Below, piece by piece: positions 17,129 to 26,141 of a stretch of 64,000 nt of DNA. A model generated the notes under the pieces. It saw nothing but the letters and a program-made list of their open reading frames with translations. It ran no database searches and had not been told where the DNA came from. The stretch's first letter is position 1, and the number at the start of each line of letters is the position of its first letter. Source of the stretch: Flavobacterium odoriferum (lineage in GTDB: Bacteria; Bacteroidota; Bacteroidia; Flavobacteriales; Flavobacteriaceae); contig NZ_JAMKFA010000001.1 of the NCBI RefSeq assembly GCF_025499515.1, positions 186,001 through 250,000 of the forward strand. Reading direction: 5' to 3'. The translations under genes and the position numbers were made by a program.

Positions 17129-18095
17129 TTCTTCCCATTAAATTCTCTCCAAAAGCTTTTAAAATAGCTTTCTTTTCATTTTCAATATCCATTTTTTCTA
17201 AAGTTTCAAATGCTTTGAAAGTATATTCTTGAATCGCTTTTTTGGTAGCTTCGCTTGCTCCTGAAGCATTGAAAATGGCTTTTACTGATTCAATTTTATC
17301 TGTGTTTTCTGAAGGTTGAATCGAAAACAAATGCAATAATTGTTGTTTTTCTTCTGGTTTTGAAAACTCAATTGCTTTTAAATATAAATAGGTTTTTTTG
17401 TTTTCAATAATGTCCCCACCCACTTGTTTTCCAAAGGTTTCTGGATTTCCAAAAGCATCTAAATAATCGTCTTGTAATTGGAAAGCTATTCCTAAATTCA
17501 ATCCGAAATCATAAATTGAATCCGCATTTTCGTCTGAAGTTTCGGCAACAATAGCACCCATTTTCATTGCAGCGCCGACTAAAACTGCGGTTTTGTATTC
17601 AATCATTTTCAAATATTCGGGTATCGTAACATCGTCGCGCATTTCAAAATCCACATCATATTGTTGTCCTTCGCAAACTTCTAAAGCGGTTTTACTAAAT
17701 AATTTGGCTAATTTTTGAAAAATTTTGGGCTCATAATTTTCAAAATATTGATAGGCCAAAATCAGCATCGCATCACCCGATAAAATTCCGGTATTCAAAT
17801 CCCATTTTTCATGAACGGTCTGGTTTCCTCTTCGCAAAGGCGCATCGTCCATGATATCATCGTGAATCAATGAAAAGTTATGAAAAACCTCAACCGCAGT
17901 TGCAGCAGGAATGGCTTTTTCACAATCTACATTAAAAACCTCACTGGCCATTAATGTCAAAACGGGACGCATTCTTTTACCACCAAGAGATAAAATATAC
18001 TCGATAGGTTCGTATAAATTTTTAGGTTCTTTATTAGAAACAATTTTCGAAAAATGATTACCCATTTTTTCTTGATAGTACGATATAGAATGCAT
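17121..18095 (-). CDS. polyprenyl synthetase family protein (prenyl diphosphate synthase)
   Basis: The protein has 324 residues and belongs to the trans-isoprenyl diphosphate synthases, which elongate FPP, GGPP or longer prenyl chains for quinones, carotenoids and cell-wall lipids. The first Asp-rich motif DDIMD is at residues 79-83 and the second DDYLD near residue 210. LGGKRMRP at 37-44 and RRGNQ at 88-92 are also typical. Phe74 is at position -5 before the first Asp motif and may limit chain length, as in short-chain synthases. The exact product length cannot be read from sequence. It overlaps the following gene by 8 bp. Confidence 0.9.
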   Translation of the reverse strand: MHSISYYQEKMGNHFSKIVSNKEPKNLYEPIEYILSLGGKRMRPVLTLMASEVFNVDCEKAIPAATAVEVFHNFSLIHDDIMDDAPLRRGNQTVHEKWDLNTGILSGDAMLILAYQYFENYEPKIFQKLAKLFSKTALEVCEGQQYDVDFEMRDDVTIPEYLKMIEYKTAVLVGAAMKMGAIVAETSDENADSIYDFGLNLGIAFQLQDDYLDAFGNPETFGKQVGGDIIENKKTYLYLKAIEFSKPEEKQQLLHLFSIQPSENTDKIESVKAIFNASGASEATKKAIQEYTFKAFETLEKMDIENEKKAILKAFGENLMGRNV

Positions 18096-18185
18096 TGCTT
18101 GAATTTTTTGCTAAAATACTTCAATATTCTGAATTGAGGCGAATATATCAAATGTTAAATTTATGCAAAAACAATGGGAACTATT

Positions 18186-18215
18186 TTGGTGTTAAAAGTT
18201 TCCGATATACATTTG
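18186..18215 (+). promoter_or_regulatory. promoter of the TetR-efflux operon
   Basis: TTG at 18186-18188 and TACATTTG at 18208-18215 are separated by 19 bp, a full match to the Bacteroidetes promoter. The predicted transcription start, about 18222, lies upstream of the chosen TetR start. Confidence 0.7.
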
Positions 18216-18257
18216 TACCCGAAAATAAAATCCACTAAAAGTGATTTTAGAGAAATG

Positions 18258-18854
18258 ATGAAAGATAAAATTATAAATAAAGCGAAAGAAATGTTTTTGA
18301 GACTAGGTTTCAAGAGCATTACTATGGATGATATTGCTTGCGAAATGTGTATTTCAAAAAAAACGATTTACAAATATTTCTCAAATAAAGACATTCTTAT
18401 TGAAGAAAGTATTCAAGCAGTTCATAAAGAAATACGAGCAACTTTAAACAAAATAGCAGAAGAAAACTTCAACGCTATTGAAGAAAATTTTGAAGTAAAA
18501 AGAATGTTTAGAGAAATGTTCAAGTCGGCCGAATCATCTCCAATATACCAATTAAAAAAACATTATCCTGAAATTTATGACAAGGTTTTAAGTATGCAAG
18601 TTAGTGTTTGTGAAGATTGTTTCCGACAAAACATCACAAAAGGGATTAGAGAAGGTTTATACAGAGAAAATTTAGACATAGACAATTATGTGAAGTTTTA
18701 TTACACGTTAATCTTCAATATCAATGAAAATACCATGTTAGAAAAAGACGCGCATGAATTAGAAGTCAAAGCTTTAGAATATCACATTAGAGCCATGGCT
18801 ACTTTAGCTGGAATAATAGAATTAGAAAAACACCTAAAAAACCCAATTATATAA
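18258..18854 (+). CDS. TetR family transcriptional regulator
   Basis: The N-terminal TetR helix-turn-helix covers about the first 55 residues: MKDKIINKAKEMFLRLGF, then SITMDDIACEMCISKKTIYKYF. A helical ligand and dimerisation domain follows. A longer frame begins at 18174, but that ATG lies upstream of a perfect promoter at 18186-18215, so the start at 18258 (or 18255) is preferred. The TolC-like gene follows after 3 bp, so this is the first gene of the efflux operon and probably its local repressor. The inducer is unknown. Confidence 0.9.
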   Translation: MKDKIINKAKEMFLRLGFKSITMDDIACEMCISKKTIYKYFSNKDILIEESIQAVHKEIRATLNKIAEENFNAIEENFEVKRMFREMFKSAESSPIYQLKKHYPEIYDKVLSMQVSVCEDCFRQNITKGIREGLYRENLDIDNYVKFYYTLIFNINENTMLEKDAHELEVKALEYHIRAMATLAGIIELEKHLKNPII

Positions 18855-18857
18855 CCA

Positions 18858-20198
18858 ATGAAGAATACAATCCTCATAACTTTATTAAGTTTTACATTAT
18901 CGGTAAGTGCGCAAGAAATTGCTCCGTTAACGTTAAAAGATGCTATCACTTTTGCTCTCGAAAATAAAGCAGAAGCTAAAAAAGCGAAATTAGAAGTAGA
19001 AAATAGCGAATATAAAATACAAGAAGTTCGTTCGAGAGCCTTACCTCAAATTTCGGCTAATGGAAGTATGACATACAATCCTATTTTACAATTAAATGCT
19101 TTACCAGGCGATTTTTTTGGAGCACCAGGAACCACTATTTTAGCACCTCTTGGACAAAAATGGAATTCTATTGCAGGAGTATCTTTAAATCAAGCTTTAT
19201 TTGATCAATCGGTTTTTACTGGTTTAAAAGCAGCGAAATCTACAAGAGAATTTTATCAAATTAATGCACAATTAACAGAAGAACAAGTTATTGAACGTGT
19301 TGCAAATGCGTATTATCAAGTTTATGTACAACAACAAAAACTTATTGTAGTTGATAATAATTTGAAAAACACCAACAAAGTTAAAGACATTATAAAAGGG
19401 CAATTTGATAATGGCTTGGCTAAAAAAATTGATTTTGACAGAATTACTGTTCGCGTAAACAACATTAATTCGCTTCGCCAACAAATTTTAAATGCGATTA
19501 CTTTACAAGAAAATGCTTTAAAATTCTATATGGGAATGCCAATGGAAAACAAAATTATCATTCCTAATAATGCTTTTGAGGTTACACCACAAGATTTATC
19601 TGCAAAAGCAGACGTAACTGGAAGAACAGAATATTTGTTATTAAAAAAACAAGAACAATTATTAACGTACCAAAAAAAGGCGGTTCAAGCTGGTTATTAC
19701 CCTACACTTTCATTAAGTGGGAATTATAATTACATTGGTCAAGGTCCTGAAATGCCTCTTTTTGCAAAACCAGCAGATGGTGTTTATTGGTCAGATTTTG
19801 CGTCTATTGGATTAAGTTTAAGAGTTCCATTATTTACAGGTTTTGGAACAAGAGCAAAAGTTAGACAAGCAAACAACGCCCTAAACTCAATAAAAGTTGA
19901 TCTTGATGACACAAAATTAGCATTGGATTTAGCATTTGATAATGCAAAAAAACAACTTGAAAACAGTTTAATTACCATCAACAATCAAAAAGAAAATGCA
20001 CAACTTGCTCAGGAAGTTTTAAACAATACTAATAATAATTACACTCAAGGTTTGGCTTCTTTAACCGATTTATTAGATGCTGAAAATGCAATGGTAGAAG
20101 CACAGAACAATTACACTAACGCTATTTTAGAATACAAATTAGCAGAAATTCAATTCATAAAATCAAAAGGAGAACTAAAAAACTTATTAAACCAATAA
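18858..20198 (+). CDS. TolC family outer-membrane efflux protein
   Basis: The protein has 446 residues with a signal peptide (MKNTILITLLSFTLSVSAQ). It shows the two internally related long coiled-coil repeats of the outer-membrane efflux protein family: ALENKAEAKKAKLEVE near the start, and the second half with LDDTKLALDLAFDNAKKQLE and LTDLLDAENAMVEAQN. TolC trimers form the outer-membrane exit duct of tripartite pumps. It lies 3 bp after the TetR gene and 4 bp before the adaptor gene in one operon. Confidence 0.92.
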   Translation: MKNTILITLLSFTLSVSAQEIAPLTLKDAITFALENKAEAKKAKLEVENSEYKIQEVRSRALPQISANGSMTYNPILQLNALPGDFFGAPGTTILAPLGQKWNSIAGVSLNQALFDQSVFTGLKAAKSTREFYQINAQLTEEQVIERVANAYYQVYVQQQKLIVVDNNLKNTNKVKDIIKGQFDNGLAKKIDFDRITVRVNNINSLRQQILNAITLQENALKFYMGMPMENKIIIPNNAFEVTPQDLSAKADVTGRTEYLLLKKQEQLLTYQKKAVQAGYYPTLSLSGNYNYIGQGPEMPLFAKPADGVYWSDFASIGLSLRVPLFTGFGTRAKVRQANNALNSIKVDLDDTKLALDLAFDNAKKQLENSLITINNQKENAQLAQEVLNNTNNNYTQGLASLTDLLDAENAMVEAQNNYTNAILEYKLAEIQFIKSKGELKNLLNQ

Positions 20199-20202
20199 TC
20201 AA

Positions 20203-21270
20203 ATGAAAAAAATAATTTATATCGTTTTAGGTGTAGGATTAGTTGGAGCTACAATTGTAACTCTTGTAAATAATAAAAAACAAAATGAAGCCGATACTGC
20301 AATTGTTGCACAAGAAAATAGTAGTGTAGCGGTGCGTGTAGCAACAGTAGCTACAAATCCTATCGAAGACAATTTTATTGCGAACGGAAACTTTTCTCCG
20401 GCTCAAGAATTGGAATTTGCAGCAGAACGTTCTGGAAAAGTAATCTCAATTTTAGTTAAAGAAGGTGATAAAGTAGCAAAAGGTCAAACAATAGCTATAA
20501 TTAGAGGTGATGTGGTAAGTGTTGAAGCAGAAACAGCTAATGCTAATTATCAAAATGCTCTTAATGATTACAATCGTTTTGAAAGTGCTTACAAAACTGG
20601 AGGTGTTACAAAACAACAATTAGATCAAGCTAGAATTAACATGATTAATGCAAAATCTAGATTAACTCAAGCTAATATTAATGTGGGTGACACAAGAGTA
20701 AAAGCGCCTTTCGGTGGAATTATCAATAAAAAATTCATTGAAGTAGGAACTATTTTAAGCGCAATGCCACCAACAAAAATGTTTGAAATTGTGAATACAA
20801 GTTCGTTAAAACTGAAAGTAAATGTTAGTGAGCGTCAAGTGGCACAATTAAAAATTGGTTCGATTGTAAAAGTAAAAGCAAGTGTATTTCCTGACAAAGA
20901 ATATACTGGAAAAGTAACTTTTATTGCTCCAAAAGCAGATACTTCTTTAAACTTCCCTATCGAAGTAGCAATTACAAACAATCCTAATAACGAAATCAAA
21001 GCAGGAATGTATGGCTCGGTAATTTTTGGTGCTCCAGAAGGAAAACAACCTGAATTAATGACAATTCCAAGAAGTGCTTTTGTAGGAAGTGTTAGTAGCA
21101 ATCAAGTATTTGTGGTTGAAAACGAAATTGCAAAAATGAAAAAAGTAGTAGCTGGAAGAGTTTTTGGAGACAAAGTTGAAATTCTAAGTGGCTTAAACAA
21201 TGGAGATGTAGTAGTAACTAGTGGTCAAATTAACTTAAGTGATAGCACTAAAGTTTCTATCGTAAAATAA
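20203..21270 (+). CDS. RND efflux periplasmic adaptor (HlyD/AcrA family)
   Basis: The protein has 355 residues. An N-terminal membrane anchor (residues 4-21) is followed by the barrel-sandwich hybrid (EFAAERSGKVISILVKEGDKV), a helical hairpin (VEAETANANYQNALNDYNRFE), and the returning lipoyl half (VKAPFGGIINKKFIEVGTI). The beta-barrel and membrane-proximal domains follow, ending with a duplicated ILSGLNNGDVVVTSGQ strand. This is the membrane fusion protein that bridges the RND pump and TolC. There is no Cys lipobox, so it appears to be anchored by a helix rather than lipid. Confidence 0.93.
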   Translation: MKKIIYIVLGVGLVGATIVTLVNNKKQNEADTAIVAQENSSVAVRVATVATNPIEDNFIANGNFSPAQELEFAAERSGKVISILVKEGDKVAKGQTIAIIRGDVVSVEAETANANYQNALNDYNRFESAYKTGGVTKQQLDQARINMINAKSRLTQANINVGDTRVKAPFGGIINKKFIEVGTILSAMPPTKMFEIVNTSSLKLKVNVSERQVAQLKIGSIVKVKASVFPDKEYTGKVTFIAPKADTSLNFPIEVAITNNPNNEIKAGMYGSVIFGAPEGKQPELMTIPRSAFVGSVSSNQVFVVENEIAKMKKVVAGRVFGDKVEILSGLNNGDVVVTSGQINLSDSTKVSIVK

Positions 21271-21300
21271 TAAAAAGGACGCTTACTTAAAATCGATTAT

Positions 21301-24300
21301 ATGAAAATTGTAGATATATCAATTAAAAGACCTTCTATGGTTATCGTACTTTTTACGATACTATTATTAGGTGGACTATACAGTTATAAACAGTTGAGTT
21401 ATGAGTTAATTCCAAAATTTGAAATTAACGTAGTAACCGTTTCAACTGTTTATCCTGGAGCTTCTCCAAGTGAAGTGGAAAACACCGTAACCAAGAAAAT
21501 TGAGGATGCGGTTTCTACCATGGAGAACATCAAAAAATTAGAATCAAAATCTTATGAAAGTCTATCGGTAGTAATGATTACGCTAACTGCGGATGCCGAT
21601 GCCGATTATTCTTTAAATGATGCTCAACGTAAAATCAATGCAGTTTTAAAAGACTTACCTGACGATGTTGATCCGCCTTCATTAAGTAAATTCTCTTTGA
21701 GTGATTTACCAATTATGACCATTGGAGCAACAGCAAGTATGGATGAAATTGCTTTTTATGACTTGTTAGATAAAAAAATTCAACCAATTGTTTCTCGTGT
21801 TCCTGGTGTGGCACAAGTTAACTTAGTAGGTGGTGAAGAAAGAGAAATTAAAGTAAGCTTAGATGCAACTAAATTACAAGGATTTGGATTGTCAGTTCCT
21901 CAAGTACAACAAGCAGTTTTATCTTCAAACTTAGATTTCCCTACAGGTAATATTAAAACTAGAGAAAACAGTACAACCATTCGTTTATCTGGAAAATATA
22001 AATCAGTTGAAGAATTACGCAACTTAGTTGTTGCTTCAAACAATGGTGTTCAAGTGCGTTTGGGTGATGTAGCTGATGTTCAAGATGCGCAAAAAGACGT
22101 AACTAAAATATCAAGAATTAACGAGAAAGGATCAATCCTTTTACAAGTTATCAAACAATCAGATGCAAATGCCGTTGAAGTTAGTAAAAAAGTAAAAGAA
22201 GCAATTGCTAAAATTGAACAAGATTACGCAAAATCAAACTTAAAATTAAAAGTTGCAAACGATAGTAGTGAATTTACCTTAACTGCTGCCGATAATGTAA
22301 TGCACGATTTATTTCTTGCTATCTTTTTAGTTGCATTTGTAATGTTATTCTTCTTACACAGTTTACGTAATGCTGCTATCGTAATGGTATCGATTCCAGC
22401 TTCGTTGATTGCTACTTTCATTGGAATTTCATTAATGGGATACACGTTAAACTTAATGAGTTTACTTGGACTTTCGTTAGTAGTGGGAATCTTAGTAGAC
22501 GACGCAATTGTAGTATTAGAGAACATTCACCGTCACATGGAAATGGGTAAAAACAAGGTTCGCGCAGCTTATGATGGTGCAGCTGAAATTGGATTTACCG
22601 TAACCGCAATTACTTTAGTTATTGTGGTCGTATTCTTACCAATTGCCATGAGTACTGGATTAGTTTCTAATATCATTACGCAATTCTGTGTTACAGTAAT
22701 TATTGCTACATTATTGTCGTTATTGGCTTCATTTACAATTGTTCCTTGGCTATTCTCACGTTACGGAAAATTAGAACATTTAAATAAAGAATCGTTTTTT
22801 GGAAAAATTATTTTAGGCTTTGAAAATTACCTAGACAAATTCACTCACAAAGTAACAGACATTTTAACTTGGTCTTTAAATTACAAAAAAACAACGTTAG
22901 CTATCGTTACTGTTATTTTCTTTGGTTCAATTTTTGGATTATTAGGTGGTGGATTTATTGGTGGTGAGTTCTTTTCTAAAACCGATAAAGGAGAATTCTT
23001 AGTTCAAATTGAAATGCCAAAAGATGTTTCTGTTGAACAAACCAACTTTATGACTCAAAAAGCGGAAGCTTATCTAAAAAAAGATAAAAATATCGTAGAT
23101 ATGATTACCACAGTAGGTCAAACTAGTGATGGTATGGGAGCTACACAATCCACTGCTTACAAAGCTGAAATTTTGATTTCTTTAGTTGAAAAATCAAAAC
23201 GTGATGACAACTCGTTTATATATGCAGCTAAAATTAAACGTCAATTAGAAAAAGAATTGGTGGGAGCTAAAGTAAAAACCGTTCCTATGGGATTATTAGG
23301 TGCCGATAAAGCTCCAATTGCTTTAACTGTTACAGGTCCAAATTTCGACGATGTAATGTTATTTGCTCAAAAAGCAGCTGCTGAATTGAAAAAAGTGCCA
23401 GGAGCATCAGAAGTAAAACTAACTTCAGAAGCTGGTAATCCTGAAATTAAAGTTCAGGTGGATCGAGATAAAATGGCAGCATTAGGATTAAATCTTCAAA
23501 CAGTAGGTTTAACGATGCAAACTGCTTTCAACGGAAATACCGATGGAAAATTTAGAGCAGGAGAATATGAATATGATATCAACATCCGATTCAATGAATA
23601 CGATCGTTCTAACATTAATGATGTAAATAATCTGATTTTTGTAAACAATATGGGACAACAAATCAAGTTATCTCAATTTGCAGAGGTGATTGAAAGTTCA
23701 GGTCCAAGTATGTTAGAAAGAAGAGATAAGAGTACTTCGGTTACGATTGAAGCACAATCTGTAGGTAGACCTTCTGGTACTATTTCAACCGAATGGGAAT
23801 CTGTATTTTCAAAAATGGAACGCCCAACTGGAGTTAACTATGTTTGGGGTGGAGATATGGAAAACCAAACAGAAGGTTTTGGTACTTTAGGAGTAGCTTT
23901 ACTTGCTGCTATTATTTTAGTTTACTTAGTAATGGTTGCTTTGTATGATGACTTTGTTACGCCTTTTGTGGTATTGTTCTCTATTCCATTATCGTTCATT
24001 GGAGCGTTATTTGCTTTGGCATTAACAAACAACTCACTTAATATTTTCACCATTTTAGGTATCATTATGTTGATAGGATTAGTAACGAAAAACGCGATTT
24101 TATTGGTTGACTTTGCTAATCACAGAAAAGAAGCAGGAGAAACAACTTTCAAAGCTTTAGTTCAGGCAAACCATGCACGTTTGCGTCCAATCTTAATGAC
24201 TACTATTGCCATGGTAATTGGTATGATTCCAATTGCGCTTGCTAAAGGTGCTGCTGCCGAAATGAATAATGGTTTAGCATGGGTAATTATTGGTGGTTTG

Positions 24301-24468
24301 ATTTCCTCTTTATTCTTAACATTAATTGTAGTTCCTGTAGTTTACGCTATAGTTGATAGTATTAGAGTGAAACTTGGAAGAGATGTTAAAGTAGATTATG
24401 ACGCTTTAATGAAAGCTGATTATGTTCACAAAGAAATAAGCGAAGACGGATTTACACCAAAGCATTAA
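21301..24468 (+). CDS. efflux RND transporter permease (HAE1-like)
   Basis: The 1055-residue inner-membrane pump has the duplicated RND layout of 12 transmembrane helices with two large periplasmic loops. The opening MKIVDISIKRPSMVIVLF is typical. Proton-relay acidic residues are present in helix 4 (GILVDDAIVVLENIHRH). The last block, NARLRPILMTT-like (HARLRPILMTTIAMVIG), matches the family. The HAE1-type sequence suggests export of hydrophobic or amphiphilic compounds rather than metal ions. It is the last gene of the TetR-TolC-adaptor-pump operon and is followed by a terminator. Confidence 0.95.
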   Translation: MKIVDISIKRPSMVIVLFTILLLGGLYSYKQLSYELIPKFEINVVTVSTVYPGASPSEVENTVTKKIEDAVSTMENIKKLESKSYESLSVVMITLTADADADYSLNDAQRKINAVLKDLPDDVDPPSLSKFSLSDLPIMTIGATASMDEIAFYDLLDKKIQPIVSRVPGVAQVNLVGGEEREIKVSLDATKLQGFGLSVPQVQQAVLSSNLDFPTGNIKTRENSTTIRLSGKYKSVEELRNLVVASNNGVQVRLGDVADVQDAQKDVTKISRINEKGSILLQVIKQSDANAVEVSKKVKEAIAKIEQDYAKSNLKLKVANDSSEFTLTAADNVMHDLFLAIFLVAFVMLFFLHSLRNAAIVMVSIPASLIATFIGISLMGYTLNLMSLLGLSLVVGILVDDAIVVLENIHRHMEMGKNKVRAAYDGAAEIGFTVTAITLVIVVVFLPIAMSTGLVSNIITQFCVTVIIATLLSLLASFTIVPWLFSRYGKLEHLNKESFFGKIILGFENYLDKFTHKVTDILTWSLNYKKTTLAIVTVIFFGSIFGLLGGGFIGGEFFSKTDKGEFLVQIEMPKDVSVEQTNFMTQKAEAYLKKDKNIVDMITTVGQTSDGMGATQSTAYKAEILISLVEKSKRDDNSFIYAAKIKRQLEKELVGAKVKTVPMGLLGADKAPIALTVTGPNFDDVMLFAQKAAAELKKVPGASEVKLTSEAGNPEIKVQVDRDKMAALGLNLQTVGLTMQTAFNGNTDGKFRAGEYEYDINIRFNEYDRSNINDVNNLIFVNNMGQQIKLSQFAEVIESSGPSMLERRDKSTSVTIEAQSVGRPSGTISTEWESVFSKMERPTGVNYVWGGDMENQTEGFGTLGVALLAAIILVYLVMVALYDDFVTPFVVLFSIPLSFIGALFALALTNNSLNIFTILGIIMLIGLVTKNAILLVDFANHRKEAGETTFKALVQANHARLRPILMTTIAMVIGMIPIALAKGAAAEMNNGLAWVIIGGLISSLFLTLIVVPVVYAIVDSIRVKLGRDVKVDYDALMKADYVHKEISEDGFTPKH

Positions 24469-24484
24469 ATTTAATTTATTGAAT

Positions 24485-24514
24485 AAAAATGCCTCAGATA
24501 ATTGAGGCATTTTT
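24485..24514 (+). terminator. terminator of the efflux operon
   Basis: A perfect 12-bp stem (24485-24496 with 24503-24514), with GC-rich core GCCTCA/TGAGGC, is followed by a T-rich tail. Confidence 0.9.
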
Positions 24515-24578
24515 ATATTTCAAAATATACTATGTCAATTAGAATAACGGTTTAAAATAAACTCAAAACCATCAATCA

Positions 24579-25574
24579 ATGAAATTAATTTTTTCTATTT
24601 TAACGTGCTTCGTTTTTCTTTTTGCAAAAGGTCAAGAAAATAAAGAACTTAAAGAAAATGTTCAATCAGCAATTAACAACAGGTTCCCAACAACCCGAAT
24701 GTTTGATCTAAAATTTGAAAATTATTTACCAACCGACTTCGATTCAGAATTATTTGACAATCCGTTTGAAAAAGGCGAAATCAAAAATCATTCTCGTTTT
24801 AGCGCAAGTGCCAATATCACTATAATTAAAAAACAACGATGGAATATTACTTCTTCTTTTAGATATAGATATGAAGCGTTTGAGCTGAATGATGTTGCAA
24901 GTCAAATTGATAATTCGATTCCAGTTTACGATGAAAAACTAAATTATCATTATCTTTCTGGAGCTTTAAGTTTTACTTATTTTTCACAACTGTTTAAAAA
25001 ACCATTTCTATATAATGCAAGTGTAATTGTTGATGGAACCGAGAAATATGCTGAACGTATAAAAGGTTTTTTTGGAGCAACGATAATCTTGAAAAAAACA
25101 GAACGAACCACAATTGGTGTCGGACTTATTGTTTTAGCGGATCCAACTTCTCCAGTTCCAGCTTCTCCAACTTTTTTAATAGATCATCGATTTAAAAATT
25201 CAAAATGGAGTTTGGATTTTATTCTACCACAACGTTTTTTGTTTAAAAGAAATTTATTCGAAAACGGAAGAATTTCTTTAGGAAGCGAACTAAATACTAA
25301 CGGATTTTATACTTACATAAACCAAACCGGATTTGCAAAAGTGTATGATTACAGAACAATTGAAATAAATACGGGTTTAACCTATGAACATTGTTTTAGC
25401 AAATCAATAATTGCAACATTTGAAACCGGATTGGCAACAGTTTTCAATGCAAGAGTTTCAGAAAGAGGAAAAAATACTAACAATTATATTTTTTCTAACA
25501 AACAAGATGGAACAGGTTATTTTAGTATCGGATTTTCTTTTAATCCAAATTTAGATAAAAAAACTAAACCTTAA
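24579..25574 (+). CDS. outer-membrane beta-barrel protein of unknown function
   Basis: The protein has 331 residues with a short signal peptide (MKLIFSILTCFVFLFAKGQ). The rest is rich in alternating aromatic and polar residues (SFRYRYEAFEL, YLSGALSFTYF), consistent with a transmembrane barrel. It ends with FSFNPNLDKKTKP rather than the usual terminal aromatic residue. It resembles the DUF6268 group of Bacteroidetes outer-membrane proteins, but this is recall, not a search. It has its own terminator and is separate from the efflux operon. Confidence 0.75.
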   Translation: MKLIFSILTCFVFLFAKGQENKELKENVQSAINNRFPTTRMFDLKFENYLPTDFDSELFDNPFEKGEIKNHSRFSASANITIIKKQRWNITSSFRYRYEAFELNDVASQIDNSIPVYDEKLNYHYLSGALSFTYFSQLFKKPFLYNASVIVDGTEKYAERIKGFFGATIILKKTERTTIGVGLIVLADPTSPVPASPTFLIDHRFKNSKWSLDFILPQRFLFKRNLFENGRISLGSELNTNGFYTYINQTGFAKVYDYRTIEINTGLTYEHCFSKSIIATFETGLATVFNARVSERGKNTNNYIFSNKQDGTGYFSIGFSFNPNLDKKTKP

Positions 25575-25593
25575 TTTTAATTATTGGTTAAAC

Positions 25594-25627
25594 AAAAAAG
25601 GAACTCAAATTTGAGTTCCTTTTTTTT
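25594..25627. terminator. bidirectional terminator between convergent genes
   Basis: A 16-bp stem of aaaaaaggaactcaaa paired with its complement, with A- and T-tract flanks, lies between the plus-strand barrel gene and the minus-strand MORN gene. Confidence 0.8.
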
Positions 25628-25640
25628 AGAATTCGATTAA

Positions 25641-25985
25641 TTAGTTTTTAACTAAAACATCTTTTGACCATTTTTTTACTTCAGCAATTCTACTATCTGA
25701 AAAATCTACTTCGCTTAATGAAGCATCGCTCCAAAAAAACCATTTTCCAGATTTAGCTCCTTTATTATATTCTCCCATCGATTGCTTTGTACCATCTTCA
25801 TTAAATGCAACCCATTTCCCATGTAATTTACCATCTAAGTAATATCCTTCTTGTTTTACTTGTCCGTTTTCATAATAATATGTTGCTTTTACCATTTGGT
25901 CAACCACTTCTAATTTTGGTTTTACCTCTTGAGCAAATGTTAGACTTGTTACTAACATTACACCTGCAATCAATACATTTTTCAT
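25641..25985 (-). CDS. secreted MORN-repeat protein
   Basis: The protein has 114 residues with a signal peptide (MKNVLIAGVMLVTSLTFAQ). Three MORN_2-type repeats of about 22 residues follow (YYENGQVKQEGYY, DGKLHGKWVAFNEDG, KGAKSGKWFFW). MORN_2 proteins are common in Bacteroidetes and often secreted, with no assigned reaction. The C-terminal 25 residues lack repeats. It ends near the bidirectional terminator, so it appears monocistronic. Confidence 0.85.
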   Translation of the reverse strand: MKNVLIAGVMLVTSLTFAQEVKPKLEVVDQMVKATYYYENGQVKQEGYYLDGKLHGKWVAFNEDGTKQSMGEYNKGAKSGKWFFWSDASLSEVDFSDSRIAEVKKWSKDVLVKN

Positions 25986-26080
25986 CTTCTTTTCTTTTAA
26001 TAGGTTAATATTATAATAACAAATATAAAAAAACTTTTACAATAAAAAAACTTTTACTTAACAATTTGATAACATTAAAT

Positions 26081-26140
26081 AAAAACTTAACATTAAAAAA
26101 GCCAATGCTTTCACATTGGTTTTTTTAATGTTAAGTTTTT
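26081..26140 (-). terminator. very long hairpin downstream of the tlpA-like gene
   Basis: A 27-bp stem (26081-26107 with 26114-26140) contains one G-U pair and encloses a 6-nt loop. It begins 1 bp after the thioredoxin gene stop codon. The core is GC-containing, with A- and T-tracts extending the arms, so it can act as a terminator and also protect the 3' end. Confidence 0.7.
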
Positions 26141-26141
26141 T

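Noticed and set aside
18858..24468. Efflux system considered as a heavy-metal (CusA-type) exporter
   Set aside because: The pump starts and helix-4 motif match the HAE1 type, and no Met-rich or metal-binding segments are seen in the adaptor.
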